From: Larkinella knui
Lineage (GTDB): Bacteria; Bacteroidota; Bacteroidia; Cytophagales; Spirosomataceae
Direction: 5' to 3'
DNA length: 64,000 nucleotides
Assembly (NCBI RefSeq): GCF_003858645.1
Contig: NZ_RQJP01000003.1
Location: 992,001-1,056,000 of the forward strand
The notes under the pieces are model-generated. The model had not been told where the DNA came from. It did no database searches and was given only the letters and a program-made list of their open reading frames with translations. Shown in pieces: positions 23,412 to 33,825 of the stretch (its first letter is position 1; each line of letters starts with the position of its first letter). Both the position numbers and the translations under genes were made by a program.

Positions 23412-26400
23412 ATGAAAACGACTGCCTTCGAAACCGCTTTTGTTCGGGTTCCCATTGCCGGTTTTTCCGCCATTGAAAACCCCGACTGGACGAAGCTCGG
23501 CCAGCAACTTCACAGTCCGGCTTTTCTGGAAGCCCTGTCTATTGCGTCTCCGGCTTTGTACCAAGAAGCCATCCAGTTCGATTTCAGCCGTCAGCCCGAC
23601 GAAAAATCCCGGCGGGTTTTGTATTCACTGATCAAGTATTTATCCCGGTATGCCACCCGATGCACTCCCTTTGGTTTGTTCGGCGGTTTTGCCACGGCCC
23701 CGGTCGAATCGTCCCAGTCCAGTCTGCGTATAGGGGCCACCGGGAAGCTGAAACGGATTGTGCGGCTCGACATGAATTACCTCTGTGCCCTGGCGCAGGA
23801 TTTGGAGAAACACCCCGACGTGAAGCACCACTTACGGTTTTTCCCGAATTCAAGCCTGTACGAAATCAACGATCAATACCGGTATGTAACCTATCGGTAT
23901 GAAAACGGCCAGCGGGTTCACCACCTCAGCAGCGCCGAGAAGAGTCCGTATTTGGCCGATATTCTGCATAAAAGCAAGCCGGGTGTTCGGGCCGAAAGCC
24001 TGAGTGCGGGCTTAATCGACGAGGAAATCAGTGCGGATGATGCCCGGGATTTCGTCGAGTCGGTGATTGAAGCCCAGTTGCTTGTGAGCGAACTCGAGCC
24101 CTCGCTGACCGGTGAAAATTTTCTGGAACAAATTCTGACTATTCTCCAAGCGATTGACAACCAGCATCCTTCTGACGAGTTAGCCCGTATTGTGGCCTTG
24201 TTGCAGGAGGTTAAAGTTGATCTGAAAGACCTCGAACGTGAGGAACACGAGACTTCCATCGAACTTCTGAGCCAGGTCGAGCAAAAACTGAGCCGCCTGT
24301 CTACGCCGTTCGACCGTAAAGTGCTTTTCCAGATCGACACCTATCTACCCACGCTCTCCGGCCAGCTAAACCGGGGCCTTCTCAATAAATTAGTGTCCAA
24401 AATTCCAGCGCTCCTGAAGCTTTCTCCCACCGGCGAAGGGGCGCTGGAAGAATTTAGAAACCGGTTTTACGATCAGTATGAAGACGAGGAAATACCGCTC
24501 GTCGTTGCGCTCGACCCCGAAATTGGCATCGGTTTTCCGGCAAATCAGGAGCCGTATGATGATTCCCCGCTGGTGGATGGCGTCGTGGCCGGAGCCGCCA
24601 CCGCAGCCCGAAAAACCTGGACGGTAAGTCCGGAACAAGCGTTTCTGTTTCAGAAAATAGCGGAAGCTCAACTGCATCGTACTCAACAGATTACCATCAC
24701 GGAGGAGGACCTTCTGTCAATCGAACCGGCCCGCACCAGCCTGCCGCCCACGAATGCCGCGATGTTTTCGGTGATTCGTGAAAACGGCCGCGAAACGATG
24801 GTGCTCGATAGTTTTGGCGGAACGACCGGTACGTCGCTGCTGGGCCGTTTTGGCCATACCGACGCCACCGTTCTGGACCTCATCCAGCAGATCAGCGACG
24901 CCGAAGACCAGATCCGGCCCGACGTTATTTTCGCCGATATCATTCACCTGCCCGAAGCCCGCACCGGCAACATCATCATCCGGCCACAACTGAAAAAGTA
25001 CCAGATTCCGTATCTGGGCAAAGCATCGGTGGACGGCGACCACCAGATTCCCGTGACGGATCTGGTCATTCGGGTGGTCGGAAACCGGGTGGTGCTGCGG
25101 TCGAAATCGCACAATAAAATCATCGTTCCCCAGCTTTCCAACGCCCACAATTACGCCCAGACCAATTCGCTGGACGTCTATCATTTTCTGTGCGCCCTGC
25201 AAAACCAGTCGGTTCGCCCCTATCTGGGTCTGGCGCTGGGTGCGGCCAGTTCGGTATTTGTCTTCATTCCCCGCATCGTGTTCGATACCATCATTCTGTC
25301 GGAAGCCCGCTGGAATTGCAAGGCGCAACAGGTCAAACCGCTGGTGACGGCGTTTAAAAAGTCGGATTGGCCAGGTCTGAAAATCGAAATCGATCGCTGG
25401 CGCAACCAGTACGGTATTCCCCGGCACATCTGTCTGCTGGATTCCGACAACGAATTGTACGTCGATCTGGAAAATCAATGGCTGGCCGAAACGTTCGTGA
25501 ATGAAATCAAATCACAGGATAAATTTCAGATTAAAGAATTTCTCTTTCGGGCGGATAACGCCGTTGCCCAGTCAGCAGCGGGCTGGCACACGAATCAGTT
25601 CGTTGTTGCTTTTAAAAATGAGCCGGATTCACTCAAACCAGTTCCGAAACCGGCTACTGATGAATCTTTAAAAGTGGTTTCCCGCCAGTTTTTCTCGGGT
25701 TCCGAATGGCTATATTATAAGATTTACACCGGCATAAAAACCGCCGATTTCATTTTAACTACGGTTTTAAAACCGCTGGCAGACCGTTTTGAAACGCGGG
25801 GCTGGACAGATAAATTTTTCTTTATCCGCTACGGCGATCCGCAACTACACATCCGGTTTCGTTTCCACCTCATCAAGCCGGACTTTTTGGGTAAAATCAT
25901 TCAGGAATTGCACGATGCGCTGGCTCCTTTTATCGCCAAAAAAGTCATAACGGCCGTAAAAAATGACACCTATAACCGGGAGCTGGAACGCTATGGACGC
26001 CATTCCATTGACGCCGTCGAACGGTATTTTCATGTTGACAGCCAGCTTATTCTCCAGTTTTTGAGCCTGATCGAAGGCGCGGAAGGCGAAGAATGTCGCT
26101 GGCGTTTTGGCATGAAACTAATAGATACCCTGCTGGATGATTTTGGTTTCGACCTGAAACAAAAACTCGATTTTACGGACGAACAGACCACCGCTTTCGG
26201 CCGGGAATTTGGGTATAATTCGGTCTTGAAAAAGCAATTGGACACCCGGTATAAAGTGATTGAAACCGCTATCGCGGAATTGTGGAGCGAGACGAATGAA
26301 GAGCATCAGTTTTTCTACGATCTGAACCGGCAACACCGGGAAACGTTGCGACCATTCGTGCTGACCATTCATCAACTGCGCGACGAAAATAAACTGGAAA

Positions 26401-26579
26401 TTCCCCTGACGTCGTTGCTGGGCAGTTTGATCCACATGACCACCAACCGGTTGTTCCGCACCCGGCAGCGGTTTGTCGAATATTCGCTCTACTACCATCT
26501 CCATAAACATTACCGGGCCGCGTATGGCCGCACGGTGCTGGCTAAGAAAAATACGCCCGTCGAAGCCCTAGCCTGTTAA
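23412..26579 (+). CDS. lanB: Full-length lantibiotic dehydratase (LanB)
   Basis: About 1055 residues. The N-terminal glutamylation domain includes RYATRCTPFGLFGGF (residues 79-93), the conserved class I LanB motif. The C-terminal elimination (SpaB_C / thiopeptide-type) domain begins near residue 755 with SEWLYYKIYTG and contains FFIRYGDPQLHIRFRFH. LanB uses glutamyl-tRNA to glutamylate core Ser/Thr and then eliminates glutamate, giving dehydro-amino acids for LanC. Both domains are in one chain, unlike split dehydratases. The frame can be extended to a TTG at 23406, but the ATG at 23412 is preferred. Stop and next start are 3 bases apart. Confidence 0.94.
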   Translation: MKTTAFETAFVRVPIAGFSAIENPDWTKLGQQLHSPAFLEALSIASPALYQEAIQFDFSRQPDEKSRRVLYSLIKYLSRYATRCTPFGLFGGFATAPVESSQSSLRIGATGKLKRIVRLDMNYLCALAQDLEKHPDVKHHLRFFPNSSLYEINDQYRYVTYRYENGQRVHHLSSAEKSPYLADILHKSKPGVRAESLSAGLIDEEISADDARDFVESVIEAQLLVSELEPSLTGENFLEQILTILQAIDNQHPSDELARIVALLQEVKVDLKDLEREEHETSIELLSQVEQKLSRLSTPFDRKVLFQIDTYLPTLSGQLNRGLLNKLVSKIPALLKLSPTGEGALEEFRNRFYDQYEDEEIPLVVALDPEIGIGFPANQEPYDDSPLVDGVVAGAATAARKTWTVSPEQAFLFQKIAEAQLHRTQQITITEEDLLSIEPARTSLPPTNAAMFSVIRENGRETMVLDSFGGTTGTSLLGRFGHTDATVLDLIQQISDAEDQIRPDVIFADIIHLPEARTGNIIIRPQLKKYQIPYLGKASVDGDHQIPVTDLVIRVVGNRVVLRSKSHNKIIVPQLSNAHNYAQTNSLDVYHFLCALQNQSVRPYLGLALGAASSVFVFIPRIVFDTIILSEARWNCKAQQVKPLVTAFKKSDWPGLKIEIDRWRNQYGIPRHICLLDSDNELYVDLENQWLAETFVNEIKSQDKFQIKEFLFRADNAVAQSAAGWHTNQFVVAFKNEPDSLKPVPKPATDESLKVVSRQFFSGSEWLYYKIYTGIKTADFILTTVLKPLADRFETRGWTDKFFFIRYGDPQLHIRFRFHLIKPDFLGKIIQELHDALAPFIAKKVITAVKNDTYNRELERYGRHSIDAVERYFHVDSQLILQFLSLIEGAEGEECRWRFGMKLIDTLLDDFGFDLKQKLDFTDEQTTAFGREFGYNSVLKKQLDTRYKVIETAIAELWSETNEEHQFFYDLNRQHRETLRPFVLTIHQLRDENKLEIPLTSLLGSLIHMTTNRLFRTRQRFVEYSLYYHLHKHYRAAYGRTVLAKKNTPVEALAC

Positions 26580-26582
26580 GCC

Positions 26583-28826
26583 ATGAAGATCATGAAAAAC
26601 GTTTTGAGGACCATACTTGGTGGCAAAATGAGCCCCTACGCACTGGTAGACCGGTTTCCACACCTCGATCAAAGCGCCGGAATGGATTGCGGCCCTACCT
26701 GCCTGGCGATGGTTTTCAAGCATTACGGGAGCGCGGACGTCCGGCACCAACTGACCAAACTGGCCGAAGTCAACACCGAGGGCAGCAGTTTGTACGACCT
26801 GATGGAAATCGCGGAAAGTTTCGGCTTCAAAGCGGAAGGCTACGAACTGGATTATGCGTATTTGCAGAAAATCCAACTGCCGTGCATCGCCCATTACGAA
26901 GGCCAGCATTTTGTGGTGGTGTATGAAGCCACGGACGCCTACGTGCGCGTCGCCGATCCGGCTTTTGGCAAGGCACGGTACGAAAAAGATGAGTTTTGCA
27001 ATAAATTCAGCGGTATTGTGCTGGAGCTGAAACCGACGCCAGCGTTTTACGAAAGTCCCCGGCTGGACGAAGCCGTTAAAGAGCATAAGCAGAAAAAAGC
27101 ATCGGTTTTTCGGCAACTTTACTTCCCGATTCTGAAGGAAGGCAAGCGCGTGCTGGCCGAGATTTTTCTGTTTTCGCTGGTGCTCGAACTGGTGGGGCTG
27201 GTGTTGCCGCTGTTTACGCAAACGATGCTCGACAACGTGCTGGTCAACCAGAACAAAAAGCTGCTGGTGGGCATTCTGGCGGGTTTGATGCTTGTTTTTG
27301 TCATCCAGGTCGTCCTGACCTACGGCCGCAGCATGCTCATGATGCACTACCGGTTTCGCTTCGAAACCGAGTTCATGGGTAAGTTTTTCGAACGGCTGAT
27401 TTCGCTGAAACAGAAGTATTACGACAGCCGCAAACGCGAAGAATTCATGTCGCGGTTTCAGGAAGGAATCGGCATCCGGGCGCTGACCAACCCGATCATC
27501 ATCCAGCAGTTTCTGGACGTATTCTTCATGCTGATTTACTTCCCGATTCTGTTCGGTTTCAACACGCAACTGGCGACCATTGCGCTGGTCTGTTTTGTGG
27601 CCTACGGCCTGACGACGGTTTATTTCATGCCCATCGTAAAAAACCTGCGGTCGAAAGTATACCACAAAAACCAGGCGTCGCTGGGCGGTTTTCTGGATAC
27701 GGTTTTGGGAATCAAAACCGTCAAACTGCTGTCGCTGGAAAAATACAAACTGGTTCGCTGGAAGCAGCTGCACCGTGAATCGATCAATTCGGTGATGGCC
27801 GACGAGGAAAAGCAGATTCTGATCAATTCGATGCAGCGGCTCATCTTCATTTTCAGTCAGATAGCCGTATATTGGGTCGGTGCCTACCAGATTTTTACGG
27901 GCGAACTCACGATTGGTCAGTACATGGCGTTTACGGCCATTTTCATGATTCTGATGAACTCCATCAACAGCGTCAGCATGCTCTGGATGATGGTGACGCA
28001 ACTGAGTGTCAGCTTCGGGAAGGTCAACGAGATTTTCCTGGAAGACGAGGAAATGGCCAGCGTACAGGAGCAGACTTCCCGGTTTTCGGGCAAATCGATC
28101 CGCTTCAGCAACGTCTCGTTCCGGTATCAGCAGAAAGACACGAAGTACGTGCTGAAGAATTTGAACTGCGAAATCCGGCAGGGCGAGCGCATCGGCATTG
28201 TCGGACGGAACGGCACGGGAAAATCCACGTTTGTCAAGCTCCTGATGAACCTCTATCCCGACTACGAAGGCCAGATTTTTTGCGACGATACCGAACTGCG
28301 AAACATTCACCCAAAAACCCTGCGCAAACACGTTCACCTGTTTCCGCAGGACACGTACGTTTTCAACGACACCATCAAAGAAAACATCCGCTGCGCCAAC
28401 CTGTCGGCGTCGATCGATCGCATTGCGGAAGCCGCTCAACTGGCTGACTTGCACCAGTTTGTCAAGTCGAATCATTTGGGTTACAACCACATGATCGGCA
28501 GCTTTGGGAGTAATCTGTCGGGCGGACAAGTGTTGAAAATCGGTTTTGCCCGGCTTTTTGTGGCCGACCAACCCGACATCATTATTCTGGACGAAGCCAG
28601 CAGCGCGCTCGATGTGGAGACGGAACGCCGGATTCTGGACAACATTTACGAACGGTTTAAAGGCAAAACCATCATTTCCATTGCGCACCGACTGCACACG
28701 CTTAAAAACGTGGACCGGATTCTGGTGTTCGATGGCGGCACGATTGCCGAACAGGGAAACCACGGTGAACTGATCGACAAACAAGGCATTTACTACGATT
28801 TCATCAAAACCTACATCGACTATTAA
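26583..28826 (+). CDS. Peptidase-containing ABC transporter (C39 bacteriocin exporter)
   Basis: The protein has 747 residues. An N-terminal C39 peptidase has Cys36 (DCGPTC), His109 (GQHFVVVYE) and Asp125 (VADPAF), the full catalytic triad. A six-helix transmembrane domain spans about residues 160-440. The ATPase has Walker A GRNGTGKST, Q-loop FPQDTYVF, signature LSGGQ, Walker B IIILDEASSALD and switch His in SIAHRL. It should cut the precursor leaders after Gly-Gly and export the peptides through the inner membrane. Starts 3 bases after the LanB stop and is followed 3 bases later by the HlyD gene. Confidence 0.95.
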   Translation: MKIMKNVLRTILGGKMSPYALVDRFPHLDQSAGMDCGPTCLAMVFKHYGSADVRHQLTKLAEVNTEGSSLYDLMEIAESFGFKAEGYELDYAYLQKIQLPCIAHYEGQHFVVVYEATDAYVRVADPAFGKARYEKDEFCNKFSGIVLELKPTPAFYESPRLDEAVKEHKQKKASVFRQLYFPILKEGKRVLAEIFLFSLVLELVGLVLPLFTQTMLDNVLVNQNKKLLVGILAGLMLVFVIQVVLTYGRSMLMMHYRFRFETEFMGKFFERLISLKQKYYDSRKREEFMSRFQEGIGIRALTNPIIIQQFLDVFFMLIYFPILFGFNTQLATIALVCFVAYGLTTVYFMPIVKNLRSKVYHKNQASLGGFLDTVLGIKTVKLLSLEKYKLVRWKQLHRESINSVMADEEKQILINSMQRLIFIFSQIAVYWVGAYQIFTGELTIGQYMAFTAIFMILMNSINSVSMLWMMVTQLSVSFGKVNEIFLEDEEMASVQEQTSRFSGKSIRFSNVSFRYQQKDTKYVLKNLNCEIRQGERIGIVGRNGTGKSTFVKLLMNLYPDYEGQIFCDDTELRNIHPKTLRKHVHLFPQDTYVFNDTIKENIRCANLSASIDRIAEAAQLADLHQFVKSNHLGYNHMIGSFGSNLSGGQVLKIGFARLFVADQPDIIILDEASSALDVETERRILDNIYERFKGKTIISIAHRLHTLKNVDRILVFDGGTIAEQGNHGELIDKQGIYYDFIKTYIDY

Positions 28827-28829
28827 GCC

Positions 28830-30101
28830 ATGCATCCGTTGTTAGCTGACCTGGAAGTTACCCAGTTCGAAGATTTATACCACGTCGATGATGCGCCCAT
28901 TGCCGACGTGCGCCAGCGAATCCTGAGCCGCCTGGGCTGGTTGGCCGTCCTGCTGGCGGTGGCTGGGGCCGGAATGGGTTTTGTGATTGAATTTCCGGAT
29001 ATGATCGCCGTGCCGTTCGTGGTCAAATCCGAAGTGGCGGAAGACATGTACCGGTTTCCGGCGACAATTTATGTGGAGAAGTCTTTCGTAAAACCGGGTC
29101 AGGCGGTGGCGGCCGGAACGCCTTTGCTGGAAGTGAGCGCCCCGGATGTGGCCGCATTGGTGTCGGATTGGTCGGCAGCCCACACAGCAGTTGACCAGTA
29201 CCAGAAATACCGCACGACGTCGGCCGACAAGGAACGCCAGATTATTGAGCTGACCATTGCGCAGATTCGGGAAGATATTCGGTTGAAAGAAAACCAGATC
29301 GAAGTTCAGCGAAACAAATGGGCGTCGGAACGGGAGAAGTTGCAGTTTGAGCAGGAAGACGCCCGGCGGATTTTCAAAATCAACCAGGAGTTATACCGCA
29401 CCGGCGACATCAGCAAAAATGACCTGAACGGCTACGAAGCGACGTTGCTGCGGGCGCAATCGGCCTACCAGTCGGGCACGCAGAATTTCGGGCAGGAAGA
29501 ACGTTCGTTGCGCCAGCAAATCGAAACCAGACGGCTGGAAATGCTGAGTCTGGAAAAGCAGCTGACCAAAAAAGAGACGGATTTTCGGGGTGAAGGTGCC
29601 CAACTCCGCAGTTCGCTGGATGCCATGCAGAAACGCATTGAAGGGCGGTTTGGGAAATTTGAAATAACCGCCAACCACCACCTGATTCTGAAAGCCGAAC
29701 GGGCGGGCACGGTTTCGTTCGTGTTCGAGGGCGAGAAAGAAGCCCCATCCGGCGCGATCATCCTGAAAATGATTTACAAAGCAGCGCCCCTTTACGCCTA
29801 CACGCAGGTCAATTCGTCGCGCATCGGGCAGGTGAAGGTCGGGCAACCGGTGGTATTGAAACTGGATGCGTACCCGGTTTATGAATGGGGAACCGTGCGC
29901 GGCACCGTGCGTCAGGTTTCGATTACGCCCGATGAAAAAGGGCTTTTCAACGTTCAGGTGCAGTTGACGGATTATCAGCGGCTCAATAACCTCGTCCGAA
30001 TCGGCATGCGGGGGAATTGCAACATCATTTTTGATGAACGCACGCTGTATGAGTACACGTTCCGAAACTTCAAAAAAGTAGCCAGTGAACTGACGGAGTG
30101 A
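28830..30101 (+). CDS. HlyD-family membrane fusion protein of the lanthipeptide exporter
   Basis: The protein has 423 residues: a short cytoplasmic tail, one transmembrane helix (LGWLAVLLAVAGAGMGFVI, about residues 32-52), a lipoyl-like half (VEKSFVKPGQAVAAGTPLLEVSAP), a long coiled coil (about 120-275), the second lipoyl half (ILKAERAGTVSFVFEGEKEAPSGAI), and a beta-barrel/MPD region. It bridges the ABC exporter to an outer membrane channel such as TolC, which is not encoded here and would be supplied in trans. It is the last gene of the cluster and is followed by a palindrome. Confidence 0.92.
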   Translation: MHPLLADLEVTQFEDLYHVDDAPIADVRQRILSRLGWLAVLLAVAGAGMGFVIEFPDMIAVPFVVKSEVAEDMYRFPATIYVEKSFVKPGQAVAAGTPLLEVSAPDVAALVSDWSAAHTAVDQYQKYRTTSADKERQIIELTIAQIREDIRLKENQIEVQRNKWASEREKLQFEQEDARRIFKINQELYRTGDISKNDLNGYEATLLRAQSAYQSGTQNFGQEERSLRQQIETRRLEMLSLEKQLTKKETDFRGEGAQLRSSLDAMQKRIEGRFGKFEITANHHLILKAERAGTVSFVFEGEKEAPSGAIILKMIYKAAPLYAYTQVNSSRIGQVKVGQPVVLKLDAYPVYEWGTVRGTVRQVSITPDEKGLFNVQVQLTDYQRLNNLVRIGMRGNCNIIFDERTLYEYTFRNFKKVASELTE

Positions 30102-30123
30102 GCGATCGTTCGTCGATCCAATA

Positions 30124-30205
30124 GGAACGCGGATTGGACGGATTAGACAGATTTACGCAGCTAAAAATCCGTTTAAATCCGTTTGATCCGTCCAATCCGC
30201 GTTCC
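30124..30205. repeat. Palindromic repeat at the end of the lanthipeptide operon
   Basis: Left arm from 30124 (GGAACGCGGATTGGACGGAT) pairs with the right arm ending at 30205 (ATCCGTCCAATCCGCGTTCC); arms are near-perfect. Repeats of this ATCCGT...CCGCGTTCC type are frequent in Bacteroidota intergenic regions as I recall. Here it would terminate the operon. Confidence 0.7.
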
Positions 30206-30323
30206 CATCCAAAAGCTTTACGACAAAACCGGTATGCTTCATTGATCTTATCCATTATCTTCGTACTATAATCTAATCGCTGCGATTGGATTGACCCAAA
30301 CCGGATTTAAAGGCTATTACTCA

Positions 30324-33300
30324 ATGACCCCAATTAAACGCGTTCGAACACCACTGCTCCTTTCGGGCCTTTTCGCCGTTGCGGTGGTTTCCTGTATGAA
30401 AATGACGCCGACCGGTTCGTCCAAAACCGCCAGTGCACCGCTGGTGGTGAAAGAAGATCCGGCAACGGCCCAAACCCGCGCCAAGGAAATTCGGGACAAT
30501 ACCGTAGTCAAACTGGCCGATGGACTCAAACTGGACCTGTGGGCCTCGGATTCGCTGGCGCCCGATCCGGTGGCCATGTCCATCGATGATCAGGGACGGG
30601 TGTATCTGACCCGGACCAACCGCCAGAAAAACTCCGAATTCGACATTCGCGGCTACCGCCAGTGGATGACGCCGTCCATTGCCCTGCAATCGGTTGAAGA
30701 CCGCCGGGCTTTTTTGCGCAGTACCTTCGCGCCGGAAAAAAGCAAGGAAAACCAGTGGCTGAAAGACCTCAACGGCGACGGCAGCCACGACTGGAAAGAC
30801 CTGGCCGTTGAAAAAGACGAAGTCTGGCGGCTGGAAGACACCACCGGCGACGGCATTGCCGACAAAGCCACCCGGATTCTGAGCGATTTCTTCGAAGAAG
30901 TTTCCGACGTTGCCGGCGGGTTGCTGATCCGGGCCGAAGACGCTTTTGTCGCCATCGCTCCGGACATGTGGCGCTTGAAGGATACCAACGGCGACGGGAT
31001 TATGGATCAGAAAACGTCCATTAGCCACGGCTACGGGGTTCACATCGGTTTTAGCGGCCACGGCATGTCGAACCCGATTGAAGGACCGGATGGCAAGATT
31101 TACTGGAACATCGGTGACATCGGTGCCAACATCACCACCGCCGAAGGGGTCAACCACAAGCGGCCCAACGAGGGAATCATCGCCCGCTCGAACCCGGATG
31201 GCACTGATTTTGAAGTGTTTGCGGGCGGTTTGCGCAATACCCACGAATTCGTTTTTGACGAATACGGCAACCTGATCAGTTCGGATAACGACGGCGATCA
31301 CCCCGGCGAAAGCGAGCGGCTGGTGCACGTTGTCGAAGGATCGGATGCGGGCTGGCGGTCCAACTGGCAGTACGGCAAATACACCGACCCGAAAAACAAC
31401 AGCTACAAAGTCTGGATGGATGAAAAACTTTACAAGCCCCGCTGGGAAGGACAGGCGGCTTACATCATTCCGCCGATTCAGAACTTCCACAACGGCCCGA
31501 CCGGTATGGTCTACAACCCCGGCACGGCCCTGGGTTCGGCGTGGAAAAACAAATTTTTCCTGGTCGAATTTGTGGGAAACCCCGCCCGGTCGCCCATCTG
31601 GTCGTTCGGCCTGAAACCCAAGGGTGCTTCGTTTGTGCTCGATGGGGAGAAAAATATCCTGAACGGTATTCTGCCAACCGGTATTCGGTTCGGCCCCGAC
31701 GGTGCCCTGTACATTGCCGACTGGATCAACGGCTGGGATACCAAAAATTACGGACGGGTCTGGAAACTGGATGTAACGGACGACAAAAATGACCTGAAAA
31801 CCCTGCGGGCCGAAACCAAACGGCTGATGGTTTTGAATTACGGGACCCAGACCGAAGACATGCTGTTGTCGCTTCTGTCGAATCCCGACATGCGCATCCG
31901 GCAAAAATCCCAGTTTGAACTGGTGAAACGCGGAGCCAAAGGATCTGCGGTTTTACAGAAAGCCATCGCCCAAACCGGCAACCAACTCGCTCGCATTCAC
32001 GGCATTTGGGGCATCGGGCAACTCGAACGGCAGGACAAATCCTACACGGCGTCTTTGCTCCCTTTGCTCAAGGATGCTGATCTGGAAATCGTGGCCCAAA
32101 CCGCCAAAGTTCTCGGCGACGCGGCCGCTCCCGAAGCGGGTCCGCTGCTGATTCCGCTGCTGACGAGTCAGAACCCGCGGGTGAAGTTTTTTGGCGCTCA
32201 GGCACTCGGCCGGATCAAGTACCAGCCCGCCGTCGAGCCCCTGCTGAACCTGATTAAGGCCAACAACGACGAAGATGTTTATCTGCGCCATGCCGCCGTG
32301 CTGGCCCTGTCGCGCATTGGGCAGGTGGAACCGCTGGCTGCCCTGGCCAATAACCCCAACAAATCCCTGCGGCTGGCGGCCGTTCTGGTGTTGCGGAGAT
32401 TGGGCAGCGAAAAAGTGGCGGTATTTTTACAGGACAAAGACGAATACATCGTTGCGGAAGCCGCCCGGGCCATCAACGACGATTTGTCCATTGAAAAAGC
32501 CTTACCGGCCCTAGCCGCGACCTTGAACGAAAACCGGTTTACGTCCGAACCGCTGCTGCGCCGGGCCATCAATGCCTGTCTGCGGGTTGGGGGTGACGAA
32601 CAGTTGAATACGCTGATTGCCTTCACCAAACGCCAGGATGTGGACAAAGAACTGCGGGCCGAAGCCTTGACCACGCTTGGTACCTGGGCGAATCCGTCTC
32701 CGCTCGACCGCGTCGACGGACGGTATCGGGGTATTATTCAACGGAATCCGGCGGTTGTCAAGAGCAAAATTGAACCGCAGATCGATGAGTTGCTGCGCAA
32801 CTCAGACCCGACGGTTTTAATCGCTACGGCGCAGATGATGAGCAACTTAGGCATTTCGGACAAAGCCGCCAGCCTGGCAAAAATCATGGACGAAAGCAAG
32901 TCGACCGAGGTGCGGTCGGCGATGTTGACGGCTTTGCATCAGTTGAAATACCCGCAGATTGAAACGGTGATCAAAAAAGGCATGAACGATCCGGATGCGG
33001 ATGTTCGCACGACGGCGCTGGGGCTGGTGAGTGGCCTGAATCTGTCGCCGGAAGCCCTTTCTGACGTAGCGAAGGCCATTTTTGAGAAGGGCACCGTGCG
33101 GGAACAACAGCAATTGCTGCGGGTTCTGGGCGGTATGCCGGTGGCGAAAACCGAACCGATTTTGGCGAGTGTGATCGATAAAATGGTCAGCAAGCAATTA
33201 CCGGCGAGTTTGGCACTGGAACTCGGCGAAGCCGTCGATTCCACCAAATCGGCGACATTGATTGCTAAACTGGCCCCGTTGCGGTCGACCGGAAGCGGAA

Positions 33301-33746
33301 TGGCAGAATATCAGGATGCTCTTTTTGGTGGAAATGCGCAGATGGGTCGACGGATCTTCAACACCAATGCCAACGCGCAATGCGTTCGCTGCCACGCCAT
33401 TGGCGGACAGGGCGGAGCCGTCGGGCCGTCGCTGACGCACATCGGGAGCACCTTAACCCGGGAGCAGTTGTTGCAGGCGCTGATCGAGCCGAGCGCCCGG
33501 CTTTCGCCCGGATTCGGGATGGTTTCGCTCACCCTGAAAGACGGACAAACCGTCAGCGGTATTCTTTCTGAAGAAACGGAGCACGAATTAGTCCTGAAAA
33601 CCTCCGAAGCCGAACCATTGAAAGTGCCGCTGACGCGCATCGAAAAGCGGGAAAATCTACCCTCTAGCATGCCGCCCATGGGCTACATCCTGTCCAAACG
33701 CGAAATCCGGGATGTGGTCGAGTTTCTGGCGAGTCTAAAAAAATAA
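30324..33746 (+). CDS. PVC-type heme-binding lipoprotein with beta-propeller, HEAT repeats and cytochrome c domain
   Basis: About 1140 residues with lipobox VVSC near residue 24. The N-terminal beta-propeller resembling glucose/sorbosone-type dehydrogenases (about 45-490; LSHGYGVHIGFSGHGM-like turns, NGWDTKNYGRVWKLD) is followed by HEAT-repeat helices (about 500-990) and a C-terminal cytochrome c domain with the heme motif CVRCH (about residue 1025). Proteins of this architecture act in periplasmic sugar or alcohol oxidation in Planctomycetota and Bacteroidota, but the substrate is unknown. The ATG at 30324 is preferred to the upstream start because it places the lipoprotein signal at the N-terminus. 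Confidence 0.85.
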   Translation: MTPIKRVRTPLLLSGLFAVAVVSCMKMTPTGSSKTASAPLVVKEDPATAQTRAKEIRDNTVVKLADGLKLDLWASDSLAPDPVAMSIDDQGRVYLTRTNRQKNSEFDIRGYRQWMTPSIALQSVEDRRAFLRSTFAPEKSKENQWLKDLNGDGSHDWKDLAVEKDEVWRLEDTTGDGIADKATRILSDFFEEVSDVAGGLLIRAEDAFVAIAPDMWRLKDTNGDGIMDQKTSISHGYGVHIGFSGHGMSNPIEGPDGKIYWNIGDIGANITTAEGVNHKRPNEGIIARSNPDGTDFEVFAGGLRNTHEFVFDEYGNLISSDNDGDHPGESERLVHVVEGSDAGWRSNWQYGKYTDPKNNSYKVWMDEKLYKPRWEGQAAYIIPPIQNFHNGPTGMVYNPGTALGSAWKNKFFLVEFVGNPARSPIWSFGLKPKGASFVLDGEKNILNGILPTGIRFGPDGALYIADWINGWDTKNYGRVWKLDVTDDKNDLKTLRAETKRLMVLNYGTQTEDMLLSLLSNPDMRIRQKSQFELVKRGAKGSAVLQKAIAQTGNQLARIHGIWGIGQLERQDKSYTASLLPLLKDADLEIVAQTAKVLGDAAAPEAGPLLIPLLTSQNPRVKFFGAQALGRIKYQPAVEPLLNLIKANNDEDVYLRHAAVLALSRIGQVEPLAALANNPNKSLRLAAVLVLRRLGSEKVAVFLQDKDEYIVAEAARAINDDLSIEKALPALAATLNENRFTSEPLLRRAINACLRVGGDEQLNTLIAFTKRQDVDKELRAEALTTLGTWANPSPLDRVDGRYRGIIQRNPAVVKSKIEPQIDELLRNSDPTVLIATAQMMSNLGISDKAASLAKIMDESKSTEVRSAMLTALHQLKYPQIETVIKKGMNDPDADVRTTALGLVSGLNLSPEALSDVAKAIFEKGTVREQQQLLRVLGGMPVAKTEPILASVIDKMVSKQLPASLALELGEAVDSTKSATLIAKLAPLRSTGSGMAEYQDALFGGNAQMGRRIFNTNANAQCVRCHAIGGQGGAVGPSLTHIGSTLTREQLLQALIEPSARLSPGFGMVSLTLKDGQTVSGILSEETEHELVLKTSEAEPLKVPLTRIEKRENLPSSMPPMGYILSKREIRDVVEFLASLKK

Positions 33747-33781
33747 GGGACGGCTATCTCAGTCCCTTTATAAAATCCAAG

Positions 33782-33825
33782 AAGCTGTTCCTTCCTTTCG
33801 ATATTTAGAAAGGAAGGAACAGCTT
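33782..33825 (+). terminator. Perfect 18-bp hairpin terminator
   Basis: AAGCTGTTCCTTCCTTTC (33782-33799) is the exact inverse complement of 33808-33825, followed by TT. It lies 36 bases after the heme-protein stop. Confidence 0.75.

Noticed and set aside
26568-28835. 755-codon minus-strand open frame opposite the ABC exporter gene
   Set aside because: It is an antisense shadow of a strongly motif-supported gene on the other strand; the translation has no recognisable domain and its existence follows from codon bias.
30321-31904. 527-codon minus-strand open frame opposite the PVC-type heme gene
   Set aside because: Antisense shadow of a gene with clear domains.
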